Positions 25,884-34,599 of a stretch of DNA of 64,000 nt are shown here, in pieces. Below the pieces are notes generated by a model, which did no database searches, was not told the DNA's origin, and was given only the letters and a program-made list of their open reading frames with translations. The position numbers were made by a program, and so were the translations under genes. The DNA is from Agaribacterium sp. ZY112 (lineage in GTDB: Bacteria > Pseudomonadota > Gammaproteobacteria > Pseudomonadales > Cellvibrionaceae), in contig NZ_CP166840.1 of the NCBI RefSeq assembly GCF_041346925.1, positions 558,001 through 622,000 on the forward strand, read 5' to 3'. Within the stretch, counting starts at the first letter, position 1; each line of letters begins with the position of its first letter.

Positions 25884-28211
25884 TTATTCACCGAACCTGC
25901 GTTCATAAAGCGTTTCATTGAGCTCGGTAACGGCATCAACCAAAGGTTGATAGGGGATATCGGTTGCCGCTACAAAACCTACGTTGTAATTCTCACCATC
26001 ATAAGCACGACCCGTTAACGGTGAATCGATATATTGAAACCAATGTGTACCTACGTAATAAGGATTATCGAGTGCACTGTATACATAGTCTTGATATTTA
26101 CGGCCGCGATCCGCTTGATCTTCAGCGTGCAACAAACCCGGATTTAGCAAACCAGAATCCATAGAACCATTGTGGAACTCACCAATAATGCTCGGCATAT
26201 CCAAATCCTCTAGGAAGGCCCAATAACCATCATTGATAGACTCGCGATAGTAGTTGTAACTCATCACATCCACATACTGAGCGGCAGCGGCTCTAACTTC
26301 TGGTGTCATTGCCCAGTGAGCAAAACGAGGCCCCATATACATATGATTAGGCATAGCTTTACTTAGCTCGGCATCAACCTGCTTAAAGTAAGAGTCGGCA
26401 TAAATAAATAACAAGTCAGATAGATCGGCAAGTAAGGCCTTATTATCGAGACTCTCTAGCTCAAGACCTTTAGCAAAATCAGCCCACGATGCCTCGTCAA
26501 CAGCCCACGCCTTATTTAAGCTGGCAATGTTTTTATATTTCGCCTTCATTTTATCGACAAACACCGCTTTTAATGGGCTCTGTGCAGCATCAAGCTTTAA
26601 ACCGTTGATCGCAATACCGTAACGAAGAGCCGGACTGCCCTCAGTGCCCCAACTTTTTTCGTTGTCGATAAACACCCCCACACACCAAGGGTTGTCTTGA
26701 ACCTCGTCGGCAATCTGCTTAACCGTCGCTTTAACTCGCTCGCCAAATACTGGGTCAAAAGGATCCGGCATCGGCCCCCAATAATCATTAGCACTGCTCA
26801 CTGTTTTAAAGTCACCAATAATCCAACCATTAGCAAAATACGGAAGCCTATCCATTTGGTAATAACTTGGATCGACCCAGTTGCCAAAAGAAGTAAAGCC
26901 CCAAGTGTGCATACGCTTAATCGTCGTATCACGCCACTGACTCATCAGCGCCTGCTCATCCTGCGTGCCAAATTTTCGTGCAAGGTTGGCGCGGTAAAAA
27001 CTGAAAGTTTCACCACGCTCTATAGCGCCGATGTGAACCTCACGGCGATAACCAAAACTAGCTGCCTCTTCGCTATTGTAATCAGGCAACCAAGTAAACA
27101 TATTAGCCCTAAGCTCTGAACTTACTTTACGTGTTGGCCACGCCTGTTTAGGCACACGATTCAAACCAACAGAATCTTCTGGGGTATCGTCATCAGCTTT
27201 GCGTTCAGGAATTAGACTGTGATCAAAGTCGTAACCGGTGATGGTTGAGGTATTCGCCATACGAATATTGGCAATGCCGTTAGACCAAAATAAATAGCCC
27301 TCGGGATCAACCAGAGACCATTTACCATCAATTTTTTCAGTTCGGTAATAGCCCGTCGCTTCAAGTTTAGGACCCGCTAACCAGCCATTATATTTGGAGC
27401 GCCCCTCAAGTGGCTTATCACGTAGGGCCGCTTGCTCTTTCTTAGAGATCTCAAGCAGTTCATCAAGACTGTGTACTTTATCAGGGAAGTCAATCTTGGC
27501 ATTTTGCCCAAATTGATCCACCAGACCGTGCAAATAATGCTCTTCCACGAACTGCTGGCTGAGCACACGTACATTATCAAGAATTAAACGCTTATCATCC
27601 GGTACAGCCATAACCTTAATGGCCACTTCAGTGATTGCCGAAGTGTCTAAGCCTTCTTTATTGCCACCACGCCAAATAGTCTGCACATAATCCCCCTGCC
27701 AGCTAGCAGGGTTGTTTCGCATACCTGTATTTACTTGTAGCGCAGGAACATCTAATTCAATTAAATAACTCAGATCGGACTCAGCCGGCACCACAACATT
27801 ACGCAAATGGAAATTGCCCGCACTGTCATAGACGTAGATATATATGTGCGTTGACGTGCTCTGAGGATTATAAAGATCAACGGCAAGACTAGGGTGCTCT
27901 ACTTGAGAAAAATCCCAAGGCTTAACAGGCTTCAAAGAGAAAGAGGCCGTATCCACCTCGGAACTCGCCAAATGAATATCATAAGCGTGGCCACTGGCGT
28001 TTTTAATTATTTTCGCCGTCGCATGACTTAAAGATACACTCTTGCTATCTTCACCGCTTTCAAAATCTAACAGCGTTGCCTGCTTCTTATGACTGGCCAC
28101 CTGCACGGTCTTGGCCGTTTCTTTCCCAGAACATGCAGAAAAGATAAGTGCTGTAGCGGGAATGGATACGATCGCTAGGGCCGTTAATACCCTTTTAGTT
28201 ATTGCTGTCAT
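25884..28211 (-). CDS. GH50 exo-beta-agarase lipoprotein
   Basis: 775 residues from the ATG at 28211, chosen because it opens the lipoprotein signal (lipobox FSAC, Cys at residue 27). An in-frame ATG 18 codons upstream is less likely. GH50 exo-agarases release neoagarobiose. An N-terminal beta-sandwich module (about 40-220) precedes the (beta/alpha)8 barrel. FIDNEKSWG carries the putative acid/base Glu518 and IIGEFHNG the nucleophile Glu678; their 160-residue spacing matches Saccharophagus Aga50D as I remember it. Probably anchored to the outer membrane. It is the last gene of the sigma/anti-sigma operon. Confidence 0.92.
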   Translation of the reverse strand: MTAITKRVLTALAIVSIPATALIFSACSGKETAKTVQVASHKKQATLLDFESGEDSKSVSLSHATAKIIKNASGHAYDIHLASSEVDTASFSLKPVKPWDFSQVEHPSLAVDLYNPQSTSTHIYIYVYDSAGNFHLRNVVVPAESDLSYLIELDVPALQVNTGMRNNPASWQGDYVQTIWRGGNKEGLDTSAITEVAIKVMAVPDDKRLILDNVRVLSQQFVEEHYLHGLVDQFGQNAKIDFPDKVHSLDELLEISKKEQAALRDKPLEGRSKYNGWLAGPKLEATGYYRTEKIDGKWSLVDPEGYLFWSNGIANIRMANTSTITGYDFDHSLIPERKADDDTPEDSVGLNRVPKQAWPTRKVSSELRANMFTWLPDYNSEEAASFGYRREVHIGAIERGETFSFYRANLARKFGTQDEQALMSQWRDTTIKRMHTWGFTSFGNWVDPSYYQMDRLPYFANGWIIGDFKTVSSANDYWGPMPDPFDPVFGERVKATVKQIADEVQDNPWCVGVFIDNEKSWGTEGSPALRYGIAINGLKLDAAQSPLKAVFVDKMKAKYKNIASLNKAWAVDEASWADFAKGLELESLDNKALLADLSDLLFIYADSYFKQVDAELSKAMPNHMYMGPRFAHWAMTPEVRAAAAQYVDVMSYNYYRESINDGYWAFLEDLDMPSIIGEFHNGSMDSGLLNPGLLHAEDQADRGRKYQDYVYSALDNPYYVGTHWFQYIDSPLTGRAYDGENYNVGFVAATDIPYQPLVDAVTELNETLYERRFGE

Positions 28212-28275
28212 TGTTATTCTCAAATACTTTATTAACACTGCATTAGTGTCTTCAAGCTTAAGCATGACACATCAG

Positions 28276-29832
28276 CTAAAGCCGATTGTTTTCAACAAGG
28301 GATTTAATCGCCTCTTGATCTAGGGCTGAATCAAAAATATAAACCTCATCCAAAGAGCCGCGAAAGAACTTGTTTTCTTTATAAGGATTATCAAAGGCGA
28401 TATTACGCCCCATAACTAAAGGCTTGCTGCGAGGGTGGTTAATATCTGTATTCACTCGCGTAATACTTTTATGGGGTGTCGCTTCGAGCTCACCATCAAT
28501 GTAGATTAGTACATGGGTTGAAAGATCCACAGCCTCGCCACCAAAAAGCACAATGGCTACGTGGTGCCATTGTTCATCACGCAAGTCGCTATCGCCAACA
28601 ACAACGCCCTCAGCAGTACCAATGCGTATCCGCCCAAGCGGTCCGCTAACATCCAAAGGATTTATAGAAATCTGCCATGCATTTTGTTGATCATGCAAAC
28701 CCCAACTTAAAATACCAAAGCCTTCGGAGACAGAAAAATCTTTGGGCACTTTGACCCAAAAAGCCACCGTACGTGGCTTATTGCCACCAATGCCGGGAAA
28801 CTCTGTCGCCAACCAATTATCGCGACCATTGAAATAAATCGCTTGTTGAAATACGCCGGTGACAGGTTTTGGCGCAGGTGCGGCATGATTCAGTGTTTTC
28901 ACTTCGGCACTAAAACACTGATCGGCAATTCCTGGCCCCCGACAGCGGTAACGACCACCCTCAGCTTGATCTAGTTGCCAATGCATATAAGCAGGAGCGT
29001 CGCTGCTTGTCCCTGGTAGTGTGCGCATAAAACGCTGTGGCTGACTCTCTATCTGAGCCACCTGCTGCTCAAGGTCAAAAGCACGAGCCTGATCTTTGAC
29101 TAAATATTCAAACTCCTGCTTATCAGATGCACGGACTTTAACCTCGCCGTCAAGCACGTGGACTTGCGACTCCCCCTGCGAATCAACAGACACGCCAAAT
29201 TCTGTACCCAAATCAACAATATAAGAGCTCGGAGTATCAACCTTAAAACCTACAGCCTGCTCGGGCACACGGGCAACCAAGCTACCTCTATTTAAAATAA
29301 TATGAGCATAGGATTTAAGATCGAGTTCAACCGGAGCCTCTAATACTAAAGTGACTCCATTTTTAAGACTGACTTCGGCGTAACCTTGATCCAAATGAAA
29401 AGGGCCACGATAAATACTCTGACCTTTTTGTAAGGATTTGCTGCCAGTACTCACCGCCGTTAATTTACTAATACTGCCCAATTCACGCTGCAAGTAGCTC
29501 GCATCAAAGATGAACAAACCCATAATCAAAACCGCACATGCGGCTAGCCACGGCACAAAACCACGAGCATAAGACTTAGGCCGAATACTACCTTGCTCAC
29601 CACTTACGGTATCGGCACTTAGCGCTCGCTCCTCAATTCGCGCCTGTATGCCACGCATAAATGCCTTATCGCCCTGAGTAAGCAAAGCGTGTTTTAGTTG
29701 TCGCTGCCAAGCCCTCTGCTCGACCAAATACCTCAGCAGCTCAGGGTTTTTATCACAGGCTTCAAGCAAGGCATCGTCAACATCTAAGCCTGCCAAGTAG
29801 TCGGCGACCAACTGTTCTTCACGCTTATTCAC
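28276..29832 (-). CDS. FecR-type anti-sigma factor with C-terminal LamG domain
   Basis: 518 residues from a GTG at 29832, chosen because AAGGAG lies six bases upstream and the start overlaps the sigma-factor stop by eight bases. Residues 1-90 form a cytosolic sigma-binding part, 91-109 are a single membrane helix (FVPWLAACAVLIMGLFIF), about 130-235 a FecR domain (ILNRGSLVARVP, VDLGTEFGVSV, VHVLDGEVKVR), and 330-518 a LamG/concanavalin-like domain (YFNGRDNWLATEF, WHHVAIVLFGG, FRGSLDEVYIFD). The topology puts FecR and LamG in the periplasm, where LamG could bind a saccharide. The pairing suggests saccharide-controlled release of the sigma factor; ligand and mechanism are inferred. Confidence 0.88.
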   Translation of the reverse strand: MNKREEQLVADYLAGLDVDDALLEACDKNPELLRYLVEQRAWQRQLKHALLTQGDKAFMRGIQARIEERALSADTVSGEQGSIRPKSYARGFVPWLAACAVLIMGLFIFDASYLQRELGSISKLTAVSTGSKSLQKGQSIYRGPFHLDQGYAEVSLKNGVTLVLEAPVELDLKSYAHIILNRGSLVARVPEQAVGFKVDTPSSYIVDLGTEFGVSVDSQGESQVHVLDGEVKVRASDKQEFEYLVKDQARAFDLEQQVAQIESQPQRFMRTLPGTSSDAPAYMHWQLDQAEGGRYRCRGPGIADQCFSAEVKTLNHAAPAPKPVTGVFQQAIYFNGRDNWLATEFPGIGGNKPRTVAFWVKVPKDFSVSEGFGILSWGLHDQQNAWQISINPLDVSGPLGRIRIGTAEGVVVGDSDLRDEQWHHVAIVLFGGEAVDLSTHVLIYIDGELEATPHKSITRVNTDINHPRSKPLVMGRNIAFDNPYKENKFFRGSLDEVYIFDSALDQEAIKSLVENNRL

Positions 29833-30400
29833 CGCCCTCTCCTTCTGCTGCACTTTTTATACAATCCTTTAGCCACTGACGCGCCCTATGTAAGCGCATC
29901 GTCACCGTTGAATGTTTAACACCCAGTTTTTCCGTGAGCTCTTTGACAGCCCACCCTTGCAAATAGTGCATTCGTATTAGTTCCTGAGCCTCATGACTTA
30001 ACTTCAGTAAGCAGGCTCTTAAGGCCGTACCGTGATATGACTCCAATTCACGCTCGTCCAGCTCTTGCTCTTGCTCATCGATCAGCGCCTCTAAACGGCT
30101 CGGACAACTAGGCTCCATACGCCTCTGCTTGCGGTGATGATTGCGCAGCAAGTTGTGGGCTATTCCACAAAGCCACGCAGAAAACGAAGCGCTGTCTTCC
30201 AGTTCATCAAGCTTATTAAAAGCCAATACAAAGCTCTCTTGAGCAATATCATCCACATCGTGAGCAAGGTAGGTACGCGCAGCAATAAAAGCGCGCAGCT
30301 TATTTTGCTGCAGACTCACAAGCTCGGTAAAGGCGGAACTATCCCCACGGCGAGCAGCAGTAATCAGACTGCCGTAATCGGGTTTTAGTTGTTTAGTCAT
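29825..30400 (-). CDS. ECF-type RNA polymerase sigma factor
   Basis: 191 residues from the ATG at 30400; a TTG seven codons upstream would also be in frame. Region 2 shows ARRGDSSAFTELV and DDIAQESFVLAFNKL; region 4 shows LIRMHYLQGWAVKELTEKLG and HSTVTMRLHRARQWLK. It directs RNA polymerase to a small regulon and is probably held inactive by the FecR-LamG protein encoded just downstream with an eight-base overlap. The shared operon with a GH50 agarase suggests control of agar degradation and likely autoregulation. Confidence 0.92.
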   Translation of the reverse strand: MTKQLKPDYGSLITAARRGDSSAFTELVSLQQNKLRAFIAARTYLAHDVDDIAQESFVLAFNKLDELEDSASFSAWLCGIAHNLLRNHHRKQRRMEPSCPSRLEALIDEQEQELDERELESYHGTALRACLLKLSHEAQELIRMHYLQGWAVKELTEKLGVKHSTVTMRLHRARQWLKDCIKSAAEGEGGE

Positions 30401-30413
30401 GTACCTGCCATAT

Positions 30414-30677
30414 TCAATCAATCAGCCACGTCTTTACCTTAGCACTTTCGCTAAAGAAGGCCTTCAGGCCCAGCACTTGATTTACACCTTCCCAACTAGT
30501 GTTTACAGGCACTCGTTTTGACACTCTCGTTACAGCCCCAGGTTTAGAAGCCCTTGTTAAGAGCCCCTCTTTTAGTCGCACTCTTTCAGTGAGCGGCTCT
30601 GACACATTGAAACTCAAGTAGGCGTTAACGGCGATTAGCACAAGCCCAAAACCCCAAAAATGAAAACCAAAATCCAT
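30414..30677 (-). CDS. small single-TM protein upstream of the sigma factor
   Basis: 87 residues with one N-terminal membrane helix (MDFGFHFWGFGLVLIAVNAY) and a basic C-terminal tail. It ends 13 bases before the sigma-factor ATG, consistent with one operon. No family recognised; the ORF may be spurious, as it occupies part of the promoter region. Confidence 0.35.
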   Translation of the reverse strand: MDFGFHFWGFGLVLIAVNAYLSFNVSEPLTERVRLKEGLLTRASKPGAVTRVSKRVPVNTSWEGVNQVLGLKAFFSESAKVKTWLID

Positions 30678-30909
30678 TTACCAGCCCAAACAATTGAAAG
30701 GCGAAAACTCATAAATATTCAAAGTCGCCCAAAAAATACAAGCCGTAGCAAAACATAAAAGTGAAGATGAATTATCTCAAAATAAATAAATAAAAATCCG
30801 ATACGAGTAAGCACAAAATTTATTTTAGATAGAAATTTTAAAAACATTACTTCATGAAAATGGATTTTTGGAGTAACTAAAAACATAATAAAAACACTAG
30901 GACACACCT

Positions 30910-33219
30910 ATGAAACTACCTAGATTAAAATATCTGGCCGTCGCCACGACAGTACTCTTACCATTTAGTGTTGACGCACTTGCCTGCGACGTACCCACTC
31001 TAGAAACTGAATTACCTTTAGAAAATAGTCGCGTAGAACATATCTACGATCTTAGCTGTGCCGATACTGTAAATATCAGCTATACCCCTCAAATTGACGC
31101 TAGCTTGCCAGATGGTACCTTTCTAAACCTCTACTTTGATGTCACTACATCTGGTGTCAGCGAACGTATTGGCTATCGGGAACTAATGACCCCTATCGCA
31201 GCAGAGGCAATTAGCTTTTCCGATGTCGATGGTGATAGCTTAAAAGTTATTATCAAAGCTGAAAACACCGTTGGCCAAATGGCGGTAGATATTTCTATCA
31301 CCGAAAGTGATGGCAGTGGCGGCGATGATCCGACAGCCGTAACCGATATAACCATTACCCCTACCAGTCTTACCGCTAATGTTGGTGAGACTAAATACGT
31401 TACAGGTGCCGTGGTCCCAGCCACAGCAACAAACAGAGGCCTGTGGTTTGAAAGCAGTGACGAGAGTGTCGTTACAGTCACCTCTTCAGGCGAAATAGCT
31501 GCCGTAGGCGCAGGTAGCGCAACGATTACCGCAGTCTCCTCTGAAGGCTATTTCCGCGCAGATGCATCTATTGTCGTGTCTGAAGCTGATTTCCCAGTTT
31601 ACGACAAAGTCATCGACTTAAATGAATTTGATCTCGTTTGGAATGATGAATTTGACTACGACGACGATCAGCTTGAACAGAAGTGGATATCTCAAAACGG
31701 CGCAACAGAAAATGAATATGTTTTATGTAGCCGCTACCGCGATAACGCCGTTGTCGCTGATGGCATACTTGAATTAAAGGCAATCAAAGAAACTCGCGAT
31801 GGCCAAGATTGGACCTGCGGAAACATCTGGACCAAAGACACCTTTAAGTACGGTTATTTTGAAGCGCGCTATAAATATGCCGGTGCGACTGGTACCAACA
31901 ACTCCTTCTGGTTATGGCCAAAAAATGGCGTAAGCGGTGGACAAAAAGCCTTTGAGCTCGATATTAACGAAGGCCACTATCCGAATGAAATCAATACGAA
32001 CATCCATAACTGGACTGATGTAGCTGGCGATGGCAGTCACCCTCAAAGCCCTCAACCGCGCAGCTATCCAGAGTATGATTTTGCAGAGGAGTGGCACACC
32101 TACGGCCTGTTATGGACCGAAGATAAACACGAGTTTTATCTTGATGGTCAGTTAATGCGTGTTGAAGAGCACAGCCTTAACCACGCTGAAACCAATATTT
32201 TATTAAGTCTGGCCATTCTAAAATGGAATATCGCAGGCGCTGTAACCGATGCGATTGACGGCACCAGTATGAAAGTGGATTACGTACGCTATTACGAAGC
32301 CAAAGACGCTGGTGTAGAACCTCCCATTACAGACGAGTGTGTTATCTACGAAACTGAGCTATTGGAACTGACTCAAGAGCGCTACGACCTTGTATACGAT
32401 CTCACATGTGCATCGACCGTCGATATCAGCTTCACTCCAGATGTAGACCCCACGCTACCAGACGGCACCTTTATGAACATCTACTTTGATGTGACCAATA
32501 ACGGCGTCACCGAGCGTATTGGCTTCCGTGAGCTTGCGGCCCCATTTTCAGGTGACGAGATTCGTTTCGAAGATGTTGCTGGCGATAGCTTAAAAGTGAT
32601 TATCAAGGCTGAAAATATCGAAGGTAAGATGGCTTTTAAAGACGTTTCAATTAAAGGCCCTGCGATAGATGACTCTGGAGATATCGCGGTAACTGGCGCA
32701 AGCATTGACCCAAGCACGCTAGAACTTACTGTTGGCGAAATGCTACAAGTCACAGGTTCTGTGATCCCTGCCGACGCAACTGATCAAGCTGTATGGTTTG
32801 AAAGCAGTGACGATACTGTTGCTACGGTTAACGCCAGTGGTGAAGTCTTAGCCATTAGCGCAGGTACAGCTACCATCTCCGTGGTGACCAATGACGGCCT
32901 ATTTACTGACGATGCCACTCTCACGGTTAGCGCCGAGGTCGAAGCTTCACCTGAAGCATCTCCAGAAGCCAGTGCCGAGCCATCACCTGACGCAAGCCCG
33001 GAAGCCTCGCCAGAAGCGAGTCCTGAGCCGTCTCCAGAAGTCAGCTCGGCGCCATCTCCTATGGCCAGCCCAGAAGCTTCTCCAGAAGCCAGCCCCGCCC
33101 CCTCTGAAGCACCGCAAGAAAAGTCTGAGAGTGGTGGTGGTTCTTTTGCATTCGGTGAACTTGGCTACTTAGCAGCTTTATGCGCTATTGCATTTTGGCG
33201 CAGAAGAAAAACCTTTTAA
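30910..33219 (+). CDS. multi-modular GH16 enzyme with GlyGly-CTERM-like tail
   Basis: 769 residues with a signal peptide (to about residue 24). Order: an unrecognised ~105-residue module A (26-130) with two Cys, a Big_2 domain (140-225), GH16 (235-460), a second copy of module A (about 470-580), a second Big_2, a Pro/Glu/Ser-rich linker, and a C-terminal GGGS-hydrophobic-RRRK tail. The GH16 motif FELDINEG puts catalytic residues at Glu349, Asp351 and Glu354. The tail fits the GlyGly-CTERM/rhombosortase sorting class, so the enzyme is probably processed at the surface. Divergent from the sigma-factor operon. Substrate is agar or carrageenan-like; specificity not settled. Confidence 0.88.
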   Translation: MKLPRLKYLAVATTVLLPFSVDALACDVPTLETELPLENSRVEHIYDLSCADTVNISYTPQIDASLPDGTFLNLYFDVTTSGVSERIGYRELMTPIAAEAISFSDVDGDSLKVIIKAENTVGQMAVDISITESDGSGGDDPTAVTDITITPTSLTANVGETKYVTGAVVPATATNRGLWFESSDESVVTVTSSGEIAAVGAGSATITAVSSEGYFRADASIVVSEADFPVYDKVIDLNEFDLVWNDEFDYDDDQLEQKWISQNGATENEYVLCSRYRDNAVVADGILELKAIKETRDGQDWTCGNIWTKDTFKYGYFEARYKYAGATGTNNSFWLWPKNGVSGGQKAFELDINEGHYPNEINTNIHNWTDVAGDGSHPQSPQPRSYPEYDFAEEWHTYGLLWTEDKHEFYLDGQLMRVEEHSLNHAETNILLSLAILKWNIAGAVTDAIDGTSMKVDYVRYYEAKDAGVEPPITDECVIYETELLELTQERYDLVYDLTCASTVDISFTPDVDPTLPDGTFMNIYFDVTNNGVTERIGFRELAAPFSGDEIRFEDVAGDSLKVIIKAENIEGKMAFKDVSIKGPAIDDSGDIAVTGASIDPSTLELTVGEMLQVTGSVIPADATDQAVWFESSDDTVATVNASGEVLAISAGTATISVVTNDGLFTDDATLTVSAEVEASPEASPEASAEPSPDASPEASPEASPEPSPEVSSAPSPMASPEASPEASPAPSEAPQEKSESGGGSFAFGELGYLAALCAIAFWRRRKTF

Positions 33220-33248
33220 GACAAGCAGTCCCTCAACTGTGAGCCTTG

Positions 33249-33276
33249 GCCCTTAGTGCAAACTAAGGGCTTTTTT
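33249..33276 (+). terminator. Rho-independent terminator after GH16 gene
   Basis: GCCCTTAG/CTAAGGGC stem with a 6-base loop followed by six T, 30 bp after the stop codon. Confidence 0.9.
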
Positions 33277-33657
33277 ATTGCTACTAAGTGACGCGCAAAA
33301 CAGGCCAATAACGATTTACCCCGTCTACTGTTACCCCACCCTACTGGCTGCTGAAATAACGTCATTCTAAGCATAGTCGTGTGTTTAAACCGCCTACTTA
33401 AGGGCGTTGTAGCGAAACAGCTATAGACCTTCATGGCACGTTTTGCAGTACGTTTCCCTCCTATTTATAACTTTTTTATCTATCAATCCAGGAAAAGCAA
33501 CACAAGTCTTCTTATATGTATTGACTTTGTGTCATTTCCTTAGACAAGCAACACCAATAAATAAGGCATAGATGAAGGAACACATGCTGATGCGTTTAAT
33601 AAGCATAAGCTAATGTATTGCAATAATAAATAAGAACAACTAGTTATAGAGTTTGAG
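33277..33657. other. intergenic promoter region of the PAS-AraC gene
   Basis: About 380 bp without a gene. It holds a TTGACT at 33521-33526 and, overlapping it, a TGTGTCA...GACA inverted site (33528-33546) with a shorter spacer than the shared motif. A minus-strand ORF crossing the terminator is a shadow. Confidence 0.45.
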
Positions 33658-34401
33658 ATGATTCCCAAAGCCGATTTTGATCCACATAAAATTTTAGAAC
33701 CAATCAACATTGGTAATTTCTTAAGTTTTTATGAGTTATTTGAAGAAACACTCTTCTGGATAAAGGACACCCAAGGCCGCTTTGTTCATGCTAACCGGGC
33801 TCTGTTAAACAATCTTAAGGTCAAATCTGCTGAAGAAATAATCGGTAAAGATGACACTCATATCACGGGCATTAAACTAGCACGCTCAGTTATGGAAGAT
33901 GACCAGAAGGTATGCCATGGTGAACCTGTTAAAAATCGTCTGGTACTCAACAAAAATAAGCAAGGTGAATTTTCTTGGTTTATCACTAATAAAATCCCCC
34001 TTAAAAATAAGCACGATAAAACTGTCGCTATTATGGGAATATCCATACCCATGGAACAATTTCCTTATACAACCCACCGCATGGAGTCGCTGCTAGCTCC
34101 TCTGCAATATATTATAGAGAACTACAACCAAAAGATCTCGATAGAAAGCTTAGCTAGTATCGCTTGTATTTCGGTAAGTGCGCTTGAACGACGCTTCAAA
34201 AAATACTTACAGAAAACACCAAGCCAACTTATTATTGAAATACGCTTGGAAAAAGCGCGTCTTCTTTTAAAGCAAACTAAATCCCCCATCACCAATATTG
34301 CTGAAGAAACTGGATTTTATGACCACAGCAATTTCACCAAACGTTTTGCTGAATATTTTGGCATGACTCCCATAGAATACAGATCAGAAAATAGCTTTTA
34401 A
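33658..34401 (+). CDS. AraC-family regulator with N-terminal PAS domain
   Basis: 247 residues. A PAS-like domain (about 22-125) shows LFWIKDTQGRFVHANRALL and EIIGKDDTHIT; the AraC double helix-turn-helix follows (about 145-247) with SIESLASIACISVSALERRF and ITNIAEETGFYDHSNFTKRF. The PAS part would sense a small ligand, unlike the cupin domain of most AraC proteins. Cytosolic. It sits among the polysaccharide genes, so it probably controls some of them; targets unknown. Not obviously autoregulated. Confidence 0.88.
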   Translation: MIPKADFDPHKILEPINIGNFLSFYELFEETLFWIKDTQGRFVHANRALLNNLKVKSAEEIIGKDDTHITGIKLARSVMEDDQKVCHGEPVKNRLVLNKNKQGEFSWFITNKIPLKNKHDKTVAIMGISIPMEQFPYTTHRMESLLAPLQYIIENYNQKISIESLASIACISVSALERRFKKYLQKTPSQLIIEIRLEKARLLLKQTKSPITNIAEETGFYDHSNFTKRFAEYFGMTPIEYRSENSF

Positions 34402-34497
34402 TAAACTCATCCACAATTAAACAAAAAAGATTTAACAATCTATCCCTACTATAGACAGGCAATATAACCCTGCTTCTATCTAAATAACAAACACCAT

Positions 34498-34527
34498 AAA
34501 AAAACCCCGGCAGTAAACTGCCGGGGT
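34498..34527 (-). terminator. Rho-independent terminator after the receptor-lipoprotein operon
   Basis: On the minus strand, ACCCCGGCAG/CTGCCGGGGT arms with a TTTA loop, followed by TTTTTTT. Confidence 0.92.
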
Positions 34528-34599
34528 CAAGCGTGGAGAGTTAACGCTACTACGCGCTAACTTATTCTTTAGTTCAATAGGAATGGTGGACTATTGACA

